Below are positions 34,679 to 46,142 of a DNA stretch of 64,000 nt, piece by piece (positions within the stretch are counted from its first letter, which is position 1; each line of letters opens with the position of its first letter). Position numbers and translations under genes: made by a program. This stretch comes from Warburgia ugandensis (taxonomy: Eukaryota; Streptophyta; Magnoliopsida; Canellales; Canellaceae). A model generated the notes under the pieces. The model was not told the DNA's origin and did no database searches. It saw only the letters and a program-made list of their open reading frames with translations. The stretch spans positions 31,135,501 through 31,199,500 of the forward strand of contig CP141130.1 in the NCBI GenBank assembly GCA_035236585.1. Direction: 5' to 3'.

Positions 34679-35551
34679 CTTCCATATGTACACATGTATG
34701 TGTGGGTATGTATTGAAGAATCACTTAATTTTTCCCTAGTCAGATATTCTTGATACCAAAACTCACTCTTGTTGGAAATCTATAAGCCATTCATTTTTGG
34801 ATCCCTTATGGTTGTGAAATGGACGGCACGAGGGTTTTTGCATTACACCATTTATTTTAGAAGGATAAGAGGCCCAAAAATGGAGGACTTGAAGATTTCC
34901 AATAGAAGGGAGTTTTGGTACCAAAGACATCTAATTGAAGCAAAATCATATGAATATTATGGATCCATGAGAGAAAAGGGTACTTACTGTATGCACTTAT
35001 TTTTCATTTTTCTTAGATCTAAACAGTTCATCCTATCGGGTCTCATCTATTTGTCTTAGGTACCAAACCTTGCATCTAATGATTACCTCTAACACCTACT
35101 TTATTCAGCTCTTTGTGGTTGAAAGATAGATGGCGTAAGATAGATAACAATTGCTCTCTTCAAAACACTATCTATTTTTCAATCACAAGGGCCCAATAAA
35201 GAAGACCACATATGTGAATTTTAGATGCGGGGTTTGGCAACCTAGACCATCTAGATGAGGCCAAATTAGATTAATAGTTAGATCTAGAATAAAGGATAAA
35301 ATTGGTGTGCCCACTATCAATTTTTCTCTCTAACTGAAATATTCTCCCTAATCTATTGTTCTGGCCTCAAATTGTTCATACCTATGATGATTATAGCCTT
35401 TGTTATTTTTAAGTTTTAAAATCGATGAAAAGCAAATTTGCAGTCCATTTTTAACACAGCACTCCAAAGATGCATTTTGTGTGAGTGTGAGTGTGGTGCA
35501 ATGATGTAAGAGTGGATCTAAATAATGGAGGTCATGAGTTCAAGTCTATTG

Positions 35552-35553
<2 letters not shown>

Positions 35554-35594
<41 letters not shown>
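35554..35594. repeat. (GT)20 microsatellite
   Basis: Uninterrupted GT run. Confidence 0.95.
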
Positions 35595-35596
<2 letters not shown>

Positions 35597-37084
35597 CATT
35601 TATCTAACAATGTCACATATGTCATTATTCAAGGAAAACAATATGATGAAGTTCTTATTGAGAACAACATATAGAAAGGCTAAGATCATCCAATAGGTGA
35701 TATCTATGGGGAATGGCCTATCTAAAAAAAGGCTTAGAAGATGAATTCTTTGAAATAATGAGATAGGTTTCACTTGTTTATTTTCTTTGGCCATTCAACA
35801 CCATAATAGTTTCCGAAGAGGGTTTGCTCCATTTCTAAGTAGTTTATAAGACTGATGCCATGCTCGAGTGATCTAATGCATGTGGTTATCTAGACCATTC
35901 ATTGTTAGGTGGGCTTGTCTTAGATATGTTTGACATGCCACAAAAAGAAAAATGCTAGGGAGAAAGGCACTTGTTTGTTCAAGGGAGAAGTACATATTTA
36001 TTAATGAGTATCACATGCCACTTTTTTTGGAATTGGTTTCCTTGTGATCAGTTCTAGGAGAAAATGTCACATAGCATAACAAGATATATTAGATTGTAGT
36101 GGAAAACATTAATTTCAAAAATAGTGTTGAACTTTAGTTGTCCCTTAAACAAGCAAGTGCTCGCTTAGTAGGTCGTACTCTCATAAAAATCTAACATTTC
36201 ACATAGTCTAAAACTTTTAATAGGTTTTCATTTAGTAGAAGATGCATTGGAAAATACACAAATGATAATAGAAAATGTAATTCGTTGAAGCACAAAAAAT
36301 TAAGCAATTAAAAAGACAATAATTTTTAAGTGGAAAACCCTTCAAGGTGAAAGGAAAACTACAAAACCTAGTCCAGGCAAATCTCCACTAAGTAATAATG
36401 AGAATACAAAATTTTCTCTAGTAAGCTTAGACAATCCAAATCTTAAGAGATGAGCTCTTCGAATAAAAAGAATCAAAGTGAAAAAAACTGCTCACAAATA
36501 TATTTGTAGTAAATTTTGAAAACCAGCTTTTGGAAAATCAACCAAGACTGCAAATGTACATTATGGACCCGAAAATCAAATAACTATGTAGCTACCAAGT
36601 GCATGAGAAATTTTATAGTAGAAGGTTGGAAAAGAGGATTTCTTCTTCTTCTTTCTCACTCTCTCTTTAGCTATGTAATGCCCGAGCAATTTACACTATT
36701 TTTAACGAAAATTGAACATTTTATAGGAAATAAACTGAGTTAAATGTTTCACTTTATTTAAAATAGTAAACAAAGGAATTTGTGAGAAAACTTAGTACCA
36801 TTCGATTCTACTCGAAAAATGTAATCCAACGCCTCAAAAATCACTTAAAACGGAGTTCGTATGAAGAAGTTACAGCCGTTTAAAGATAGGGGTATTTCTG
36901 GAATTTAAACAAAAAACGTTTAAAACGAAAAAGGACGAAAAACACAGGGGGCCATTTTGATAACGGCACCCCCTGTCGTCTTCCTCCTCAGATTTCTCCA
37001 GAAACCCTCAAATCCTGAATTTTCCAGAGAAGTCTGCCACCGCCATGGTGGCACCGCCATTGAGGGGCACCGCCTTCACCCCTC

Positions 37085-37091
37085 TATAAAA
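37085..37091 (+). promoter_or_regulatory. Probable LTR TATA box
   Basis: TATAAAA, in CCTCTATAAAAACCCC, matches 3864-3870 of the solo LTR. Confidence 0.55.
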
Positions 37092-38634
37092 ACCCCATCT
37101 CCCCTCTCCAAAAACCACGTTTTTCGGCATCTTTTCCAGTCGTTTGAGACTGGGGTTTCCGGAAAAAATCGGAAACCTGTCTCTCTGCAATCTCCGGCAA
37201 CGGCCAGGCCCTAGTCGGGTTGGCCATCTCCCCATGCCCCTCTCTTCTCTTGTTCCGGCCTTGCATGATTTCCCCCTTCTTCGAGTTTTCCAGCAACAAG
37301 GGTTTGGGCAGGCAACCTACTAGGTGGGAAGAGCACCATCTCCGGCTGCTAGGTAAGTCGTCCCTCCTTCTTTTCCTCTCCGTTTTGCTTCCCCAGGGCC
37401 AGATCCGGGATCCATGCCGAATCTAGTCTTTTCTAGTCGTTTTCCAGCCGGGATCCTGGCCGGAAAAAGTTCCAAGCCGGCTTGGGCCGGCCCTGCACGA
37501 ACTAGGTGTCCTAGGGACACCATGCTGCACGTACACATAGGACTGGGTCCTTGGGACAGGTTCCAGGTGTACGACAATGCGTACACTGTCCCAGGTGCGG
37601 CCTTTAGGTGTGTGCGCGACATGGGGCACGGGTCCTGGCTTGACCAGGGTGCACGGGGTGCCCTGGGAGTTGACACGCGCCATCCTACAAGGTGCGTCCG
37701 TGCGATGATGTGCGTCATAGCGCATCACTTGAGCATGCATATGTGCGTGCAAAATGCGGTCCCTGGCATGGCCTTTGGGCGCGCACGCACGTAAGGCGGT
37801 CGGGTTCAACCAGGATACACGGGTACCCTGGGAACTGGGGCATGCGGACCTACTGAGACTTTAAAGTTAGGATGAGAGGATAAATTGCAGAGTCTAACTA
37901 TTGGAAAGTAGATCCACACCATAGGATCTAGCCTGACGAATGAATTAGGCAAGGACCATGGACCCAATAGGCAGATCTAGCGATCTAAATAGAATGAAAC
38001 TAATAAGGACTCCTTGTATCCATTCATATCCAAGAGATTATAAATGAGACCTAGGGACGGGTTAAAGTGATAAAGGATGCGACTCTAGGAGACTTTGAGG
38101 TAGGTGCTCTATCGCTACTAGACTTTTTAAAAGAGCCATGATTGTTTTGAGAATGCATGTTTTAAGTATAAGTATATGACTTGTTTAACATGACTTAATT
38201 CAACGTACATATGATAAATGCTTTATGCATAGAAATGTTTTGCAAATAATTGCATATACATTATGCATAGATATGTTTTGCACACAAATGCATATATTGC
38301 ATGATTTGTGAGCATTGAGTTTTTGAAAGATTGCATGTCCTTGAGGGTTACCAAAAGACGCTGGAGTGCCCAAAAGATGCTGGGTAGGCAGTTGTGAGGG
38401 CCAAGAGGTTGTGAGGGACCCAAAGAGGACAGGTTTTGAAAAAGAGGTTTTTGCTTGTTTGATCTGATATGATTTGGGCTGATAAGCTCGTGGGAGCTAT
38501 GCTGAGAGGTTTGGGTTGGCCTCCATCCTCTACTACTATTAGGTGGATGGGTACCACGCCCAAAAAGGGCAATGTCCCTGCTTCGATCGCATGTGGTACA
38601 GGGGGCTACCACTGGTGTCACGGCACTGGGTCGA

Positions 38635-41075
38635 TGTGACGACCCGGGTTTTCTCATGCATTTTTAAATGCAATATCTAATTCCTAAGGCGGGATGCATC
38701 CCTATTAGAAAACCATTTTATAAAAACCATACAATGCAGCAGAAAACCTTTAGTTTTAAACTCATTTTGAAAACCCCGAGTGTCATTTGCTTTCACAACA
38801 ACCAAAGTAGTTTTTGAAAAATTTTAGAAATCAGAAGTGTTTTTCCCCAGATCTATCAAGTTACAGCACACAGCCCAACTGTAAATAAATACAAATACAT
38901 GTCAAAAGGGTAGAGAGTTTACTCACATGTATAGTTGTCTCCTTTGTTTATTCACTTGCTCGTAGCACTAATATCTCCTGAGGCGTCTTCTATTTGTAAG
39001 TGGAACTATCCTGAAAAATGTTAAGGATAGGGTGAGTATATACTATACTCAGTAGGAGTCTATCATTGCTAGTTTTGCAATGCATGCTATGTTTAAAATC
39101 ATATGCTCTTAAAAACATGTGCATGTTCGAACAATCGCATTCAATATCGATATTAAAAACCACTATCGAATCGGAATACTGACGACTTAAAGAATAGCAT
39201 AATCCAAGTCGAAAGTATCATATATCATAAACATAATGATATGCTTAAGATGCTCAACTGAATCCAACTCATGGATATATGGTATGGTCGACCAACCTCA
39301 TGTCATGCCATATGCAATGCAAGTAAATGCTCAAACCATAGGGTCCAACTATGCCCATGACCTCGCCGCCGTGTGGTCCTCAGGTACCTGAGGACACTCG
39401 GTCATAGCCTCAACGGGGCCTATGACACGTATTCGTCGTAAATCATGCAATTTATGCAATCAGTTGCAAAACGTGCATGCAATGCATAAAATCTGCTCAT
39501 GCTAGTATTGCATTCAAAGTCATAACCCTGCCTAGAAGCCTGCCAACCTAGAAGCCTTGTTAGCTCTCTTTGGCCCGCCCTCATTGGCCCGCCCTCATCA
39601 GCCTGCCCTCATCGGTCAAGGCTACACTTATCATGCAATCTATGCATGTAGCACATGTCTTGGCATAAAGCATTTATCATATGTATGCTGAATTAAGTCA
39701 TGCTAAACAAGTTGTATACTTAAAACATGCATTCTCAAAACAATCATGGCTCTTTTAAAAAGTCTAGTAGCGATAGAGCACCTACCTCAAAGTCTCCTAG
39801 AGTCACGTCCTTTATCATGTCCTAGTTCTCAGGACACCCGTGCATCCTGGTTGAACAGCGACTACCTCACGTGCATGCGCGCCCAAAGGCCGTGCCAGGG
39901 ACCGCGTTTTGCATGCGCACATGCATGCTTAAGCGACGTGCTATGACGCGCATCCTGGATGGCATTGCACAGACACACCTTTGGTGTACATGGTGTGTCT
40001 CAGCTCCCAGGGCACCCCGTGCATCCTGGTCGAGCCTGGACCCATGCCCTATGTCACGCGCGCACCCAAAGGCTGCACCAGGGACAGTGTTCGCACGTGC
40101 TCATGCATGCCCAAGCGACGTGCTATGACGCACGTCCTGGATGACATGGTGCGAACACACCTTGGCGTAGGCGAAATGTGCCTTGGCTCTCGGGCCGCCC
40201 ATGTGTCCCTGTCAAACCAGGGCTGTGCCTGGGACACATCGAGGCCATGCCCATACATAGTCACGTGCCCCCGTGCACAGTGGCGTGCCTAGGGTCCGTC
40301 CACGGGCTTAGTTGGGTGTGCATCACGCACCACGCTCAGGATTGTCTCTCTCGTTGGTCCAGTCCTGGGTTCTGCAATTTTCGGTCGGAAAACGCTAGGT
40401 CCAGCCTGGTTTTTTCCTGGGAAAGTGGAAGGGAAGAGCTCATCAAGCCTAGGTTTGCTTTGTGCTTCCCAACCGGAAAGTTCCCAGATCCGGCGTGGAT
40501 TTGGTTAAGGAAGAAAGGAAATCAGAGGGGAGTCGTGAGGAGCTTACCTGGGCAAGTTTGGAGTGATGCCTTTTGCCAGTGTAGGGTTTCTTCATGCTGA
40601 AACCCTAGCTGCCGGAATCCCTCTTGAACCGTTGGAGAAAATGGAGGATAAAGGGACGGCTGAGGAGGAGGGGAAAAGGGCTTTTTATAGCCTTGCTATG
40701 GCGGTGCTACCAATGGCGGTGGCAGAAACCTCTGGAAATAGGGTTTCTGGAGAAATCTAGAGGTTGAAGACGACGGGGGGTGCCGTTATCAAAATGGCCC
40801 CCTGCGTTTTTCGTCCTTTTTCGTTTTAAACGTTTTTTGTTTAAATTCCAGAAATACCCCTATCTTTAAATGCCTGTAACTTCTTCATACGAACTCCTTT
40901 TTTGGTGATTTTTAAGGCTTTGGATTCTATTTTTCAAGTAGAATCTAATGGTACTAAGTCCCCTCACAAATTCCTTCATTTAAGATTTTAAATAAAGTGA
41001 AACATTTAACTCAATTTATTTCCTATAGAATGTTCAATTTTCGTTAAAAATAGTGTAAATTGCTCGGGCATTACA
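38635..41075 (-). mobile_element. Inverted solo LTR of the same family, nested in the 5' LTR
   Basis: On the plus strand it reads TGTGACGACCCGGGTTTTC to CTCGGGCATTACA, the reverse complement of an LTR of this family (2441 bp). It is flanked by the target duplication GTCGA (38630-38634 and 41076-41080). It inserted in opposite orientation into an existing LTR of its own family and then lost its internal region by LTR recombination. Confidence 0.93.
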
Positions 41076-41878
41076 GTCGAAGTGTCATATGTCTCGTGAA
41101 GGCACATGACCTATGTCCTCAGGTACCCGAGGACCACACGGTAGCGAGGTTGTGGGCATAGTTGGACCCTATGGTTTGAGGATTTATTTGCATTGCATAT
41201 GGCATGACATGAGGTTGGTTGACCATACCAGATATCCATGAGTTGGATTCAGTTGAGCATCTTATGCATATCATTATGTTTATGATATATGATACTTTCG
41301 ACTTGGATTATGCTATTCTTTAAGTCGTCAGTATTCCGATTCGATAGTGGTTTTTAATATCGATATTGAATGCGATTGTTCGAACATGCACATGTTTTTA
41401 AGAGCATATGATTTTAAACATAGCATGCATTGCAAAATTAGTAGTGATAGACTCCTACTGAGTATAGTATATACTCACGCTATCCTTAATATTTTTCAGG
41501 ATAGTTCCACTCACAAATAGAAGATGTCTCAGGAGATATTAGTGCTACGAGCAAGTGAATAAATAAAGGAGACAACTATACATGTGAGTAAACTCTCTAC
41601 CCGTTGGACATGTATTTGTAATTAATTACAGTTGGGCTGTGTGCTGTGACTAGATAGACCTAGGGAAAAACACTTCTGATTTCTAAAGGTTTTCAAAAAC
41701 TACTTTGGCTATTGTGGAAGCAAATTACACTCGGGGTTTTCAAAATAAGTTTAAAAAAAAAGATTTTCCGCTGCATTGCATGGTTTTTATAAAAATGGTT
41801 TTCAAATAGGGATGCATCCCGCCTTAGGAATTAGATATTGCATTTAAAAATGCATGAGAAAACCCGGGTCGTCTCAGT

Positions 41879-41890
41879 TGGTATCAGAGC
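41879..41890 (+). other. Primer-binding site, initiator tRNA-Met
   Basis: TGGTATCAGAGC, two bases after the LTR end, is the canonical plant sequence. Confidence 0.9.
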
Positions 41891-44800
41891 CTAGATTTTA
41901 TCCTTTCACAGCCAATCCAACATGTCCAAGGGTCATGGACAATAGAGAAAATCAAGAATAAGTAATATAAATAGGAGTAGTAGAGATGACTACTTCTATT
42001 TGAGGATTACAATATTAATGCTCAAGGCATTTCACCATAAATAAATAGGTGAAACACAGCTTGGTTTAACAAATAATTAGGCAAGGATAGTGCAACCCTT
42101 ATCCAAGATCTAGTCTAAGACAACTTAAGGATTAAGGATTGTTGTGTGGTGCAAATATGAAAACTCATATATGGATCATATTATGATGAATGAAGATGTT
42201 AGTGGACTTGTTAGTAGATAGTTCTAACCTACAATAAAGCAATCTCATCAAAGGGGAGAAAATTGAAGAACCTAAATGGCTATCTTACCATCATAAAGAA
42301 TATCAGAATATGAGTACACTATCACAAGCATATGATATGAGTATGATAGGGGATGTAAAAGACAGACTTTGAGAAGAATTATGATGATAATCTAAGAGGA
42401 ATGAGAATGCAAGATGATATTAGGAGATGACTGTGACTTGAACTAGGTCACAAAGGTATGAATCTTGAAGGACTTAGCTCAATTTTGGATACCTTAATTG
42501 GAGTCTTATGAAGAGTAAAGTGCTATCGAATAATAATTGCCTGAGTATTATGGAGCAAATCAGAAGATGTATACAAGTGACAGATTATGTGAATAAGAGA
42601 AATATAACACGAATATGATAAGGAAATGAATTCGACCGAGTTATCAAAAGATCTTGATGATAATGCTAAGGATGATAATAGATTGATCCTAGCATGAACT
42701 TGTAAGAGAAGTATAGCATGACCAAAACGTCAATGCCATCATTAAGACATTGTATGAATTTTATTGAGGCTATAGGTAATTAAGGATTTCAATGATCTTA
42801 AGATAGTTTAGAATTTTTGAGAAGCATTCAGTTTATCATATATGTTACGTAAAGGAATAGATGAAGTATCAATTATATGCAACAAAGCATATAGAGACAT
42901 TGATCCAGGTAGACTAAACGAGGATTTTGAAGAAAATAGAGAAAGAGATAACTATAAGTATTTGATGAATATTGAATAGTCAAAAGAAGAAGATCATGAC
43001 TCTATGAAGATACATACAATTCTATCATCTTGAATCCTATAGGAAGGTAGATCAAACAAATGCAAAGGAATAATACTAGGTGAGTTGGTGATCTTATTGT
43101 AAAAGAGTATAAAAGAGAGAAAGCATATGGGGTTTAAGACTTTGAGTAGAGTATCGAATTTCAGGAGATTATGCGACAAGAAATTTTCAAAGAGGAATGG
43201 TGACCAACTAGGAATTAAATTCTATAAATGGTTTGATATCAATTATTACAATTAGATTCTTATCAGATCCATTAGCTTATGGGGAATACCAATGGATATA
43301 ATAAAAAGGAAAATTTGGTGATATGTCACCTTGCCACTACATGAGTAAATAAAGTTATATTGAAAAAGGAATTAGGCCAGGATAGTGACTTGTCCATCTA
43401 TCTATCTTAAGCAAGAAGGGTACATCAAGGATCAAATGAAGGTCTTGCTATCATTAGAAGACCAAATATCTTAAGTCCATTATTTAGTCATTACCTTTAG
43501 AGTACTGTTGCATAAATAAAGGTATCCCACCCTAATTAGTCAAGGATGTTAGCATTTATGAGTTAGTATTCGAAGTTATATACTTAGAGGGATGTTATAA
43601 GTCTTTAGACTTGAGTTTTCCTTGAAAGAAGTACTTGTTAGACTACGTCATTTGAGGGTATGAGGTCAGTTGATTAGGCCACATTATGGAGGAGCTATGA
43701 GAGCAAAAATAAGAAGTGATCTAAACCAATGTGAAAGATTTTCCAAACCTGAATAGATACCATGACAAACCATAGAAATCACTATGGGTTTGGAAGATGC
43801 TGATGACTTGGATTGAAAAGAAAGGTAGATAAGTACTGATCAATTTAGAGACCCTTGAGCTTATGACAAAGACATATATGGAAAGAGACCAATAGGTAAT
43901 CAAATAAAGTCTTTCTATATGTCTATGAAAATGTTCCATGCTTACCTGAGAATTTTTCAAATTTGATGATTTAATAGCTTCAGCATAACTTGATGTAGTA
44001 GTTATTGAATGAGAACTACTATTATAAGCTAAGTATGAGGAGGCACTTAAAGGATAAAATTTGAGGGATTGAGGAAATCACTACTTATAAGGATACCTCC
44101 TAACAATACAGACTGCATGATTGACAATAAAGCCTTGATAAAAGATTGCACAATATATTGACATAGGGGATGGAAGGAGAAAAGGTGAGATGGTCAGCAC
44201 GATATAAGGTGAGATTTGATGTTATGTTGCTTTTAGACAAATAGTGCATATACCAAGTATGAAAAATCAATTGAAGGAATTTCTTAAGGACTAACTCTAC
44301 TAGATTGAGTATAGAACTTTTGGAATGAAAGGTTACAAAGAAAACCATCAAGAAAAGAAAGGACAAAGAGGATGATGAAGGATTCAATCATGACCTAGTA
44401 AGGGTACTCAGTTATGAATAAAAGACTTTTTGCTTTGCATAAATAGGAACATTATTGAAAATCCTAATGACAAATTGATGTGAATAGTGAGATAGGCTTC
44501 TGGACGAGAACATGTGACCCGTGATGATGAATAGACCATTAACATTTGACATGAGTTTGGATAAAATCTTCACGGAGAAAAGCGTTTAATGAATTCAATA
44601 GTTATGAAACTGGATATGGAGTTAGGACATTTTACTTTCAGTATATGATAAGGTCCTCGATGGGAGAAGCTACCAATTGGCTTTCATGAGTTTATTTGAA
44701 TGTAACTTTGGTCAAGGAATAAAGTCACATATGGAAAAACGATAGACAGTTGAAATTCGAAGTTAATCAAGGGTTTGGTTGTAGAGCACATGATACCCTG

Positions 44801-45357
44801 TCAGTTATTGAAGTATCTTGGGGACAAGTATAAAAGATAAGAAGCAAAGTTAGACACAATAGCAAGAAGGTAATTTTTGGACTCTTACTAATGACATATA
44901 ACCAACCATTAAAAGGAGATGTGAATGATGAAGAGATCACTAGATGAAAGACAAGAAGAAAAAAGGGATCATCCTATGATATTCAAAAAGGACTATGAGA
45001 AATAAGATAATATGATCTCAAAGAAGTATGGAGTAATTTATACATGAATAAAGAAGCATGATTTTACGAGGAGACTATCCTATACATGATGAGATAAGTA
45101 TAAGAATCTAAGGATTTCGAGATAGATGAATTACCGCTAGAAATTGGTATTGTTAAACTGGCACGTATGGGAGTATGCATCAAAGTACGCAGCAAAAGCG
45201 TCCCTTATAGGTAAGGCCTTGTAAAAGGAACAATAGAAATGATAAATTGAGGATTGAGCCTAGATTTGATTCCTAAAGGGAGAATGCATTCACCAAGAAG
45301 ATATCAAAGAGACAAAATACCTTGAAAATGATAATTTATGGAATTTCGAGGACGAAA
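41891..45357 (+). mobile_element. Internal region of the chromovirus-like element, coding capacity lost
   Basis: About 3.5 kb, AT-rich, with stops in every frame. An intact member would carry about 4.5-5 kb of gag-pol. I could not place protease, reverse transcriptase or integrase motifs with confidence. Only the last part (about 45120-45357) faintly resembles a pol 3' end, including MEFRGRNSF just before the polypurine tract. It is either decayed beyond reading or a non-autonomous derivative. Confidence 0.6.
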
Positions 45358-45377
45358 TTCTTTTAAGGGGGTAATAA
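45358..45377 (+). other. Polypurine tract of the chromovirus-like element
   Basis: TTCTTTTAAGGGGGTAATAA directly precedes the 3' LTR; the G-run is the likely priming core. Confidence 0.7.
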
Positions 45378-45706
45378 TGTAATGCCTAAGCAATTTACAC
45401 TATTTTTAATGAAAATTGAACATTCTATAGGAAATAAACTGAATTAAATGTTTCACTTTATTTAAAATAGTAACTGAAGGAATTTATGAGGAAACTTAGT
45501 ACCATTAGATTCTACTCGAAAAATGGAATCCAATGCCTCAAAAATCACCCAAAACAGAGTTCTTATGAAGAAGTTACAGCCGTTTAAAGATAGGGGTATT
45601 TCTAGAATTTAAACAGAAAATGTTTAAAACGAAAAAGGACGAAAAACACAAGGGGCCATTTTGATAATGGCACCCCCTGTCGTCTTCCTCCTCAGATTTC
45701 TCCAGA
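45378..45706 (+). mobile_element. Truncated 3' LTR
   Basis: Matches 36674-37013 up to CAGATTTCTCCAGA, then changes abruptly to Copia RNase H sequence. About 2.4 kb of LTR is missing. Confidence 0.9.
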
Positions 45707-46142
45707 TTGCTTGTAGATAAGACCTTTGTCATCACATCCAACCCATTCTTGTCTATATGGATCTTCATAAGACAAACCTTCTTTTCTTTAAATGTACCCC
45801 TCAGCATATGGTATCTAAAATTCATATCCTTGGACTTAGAATGAAAACTTGGATTCTTGCTTAGGTTGATGTTTGACTATCGTAATATACAATGCTTCAC
45901 ACCAGGTTTTTGTTAGAACCTCTTCATCCATCTCCTTAGTAGCTTCTGTGATGGAAATATACTCAGCCTATGTAGTAGATAGGACCATGCATTTTCACAA
46001 GTTAGATTGCCATGCTCCTTTACATAAGTGAATAAAAAACCTGAAGTGGACTCTGAGTATTAACATCTTCATCTATATATGCATCATGTAACCCTCTAAC
46101 GTAGGCTTACCACCTCCAATGCATAAGCACACTTTAGAAATG
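45707..46142 (-). pseudogene. Copia RNase H fragment, continuing from 59205
   Basis: Minus-strand translation gives the start of the Ty1/Copia RNase H just after the insertion (KVCLCIGGGKPTLEGYM), then YYDSQTS, then YHMLRGTFKEKKVCLMKIHI and DKNGLDVMTKVLSTSN at the C-terminus. Relatives have the same order (C.G.GKPTL.GY.DAD, CDSQSA, H.R..V....IHT..N..DM.TKVL). Stops break it. It joins RT sequence at 59205 once the Athila-type insertion and one AAATG copy are removed. Its C-terminal end abuts the truncated LTR at 45706, so the element's 3' end and LTR are lost. Confidence 0.85.

Larger units (their letters stand above)
34076..36673. other. Upstream region of the thioesterase pseudogene, no gene seen
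   Basis: AT-rich, with two long microsatellites. No further exon or element recognised. Short open frames do not look like protein. Confidence 0.5.
36674..41876 (+). mobile_element. 5' LTR of the chromovirus-like element (interrupted)
   Basis: In two parts, 36674-38634 and 41081-41876, joined across the inverted solo LTR by the duplicated GTCGA. TATAAAA is at 37085-37091. A GC-rich block lies around 37000-37860. Open frames there (for example 37320-37809 on both strands) are composition artefacts. Confidence 0.9.
36674..45706 (+). mobile_element. Truncated chromovirus-like (Del/Tekay type) Ty3/Gypsy element with a nested LTR
   Basis: 5' LTR 36674-41876 (TGTAATGCCCGAGC to GGGTCGTCTCA), initiator-Met primer site at 41879, internal region to 45357, polypurine tract, and a 3' LTR that is only 329 bp long (45378-45706) before it stops at a Copia fragment. 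The net LTR length of 2757 bp, after removing the nested insertion, agrees with the solo LTR at 3444-6177 (2734 bp). The internal region has no long frame. The lineage is inferred from LTR size, primer site and the 3'-end motif. Confidence 0.85.

Noticed and set aside
37320-37809. Open frames of about 130 codons on both strands
   Set aside because: Same GC-rich LTR block as above; low stop density explains them.
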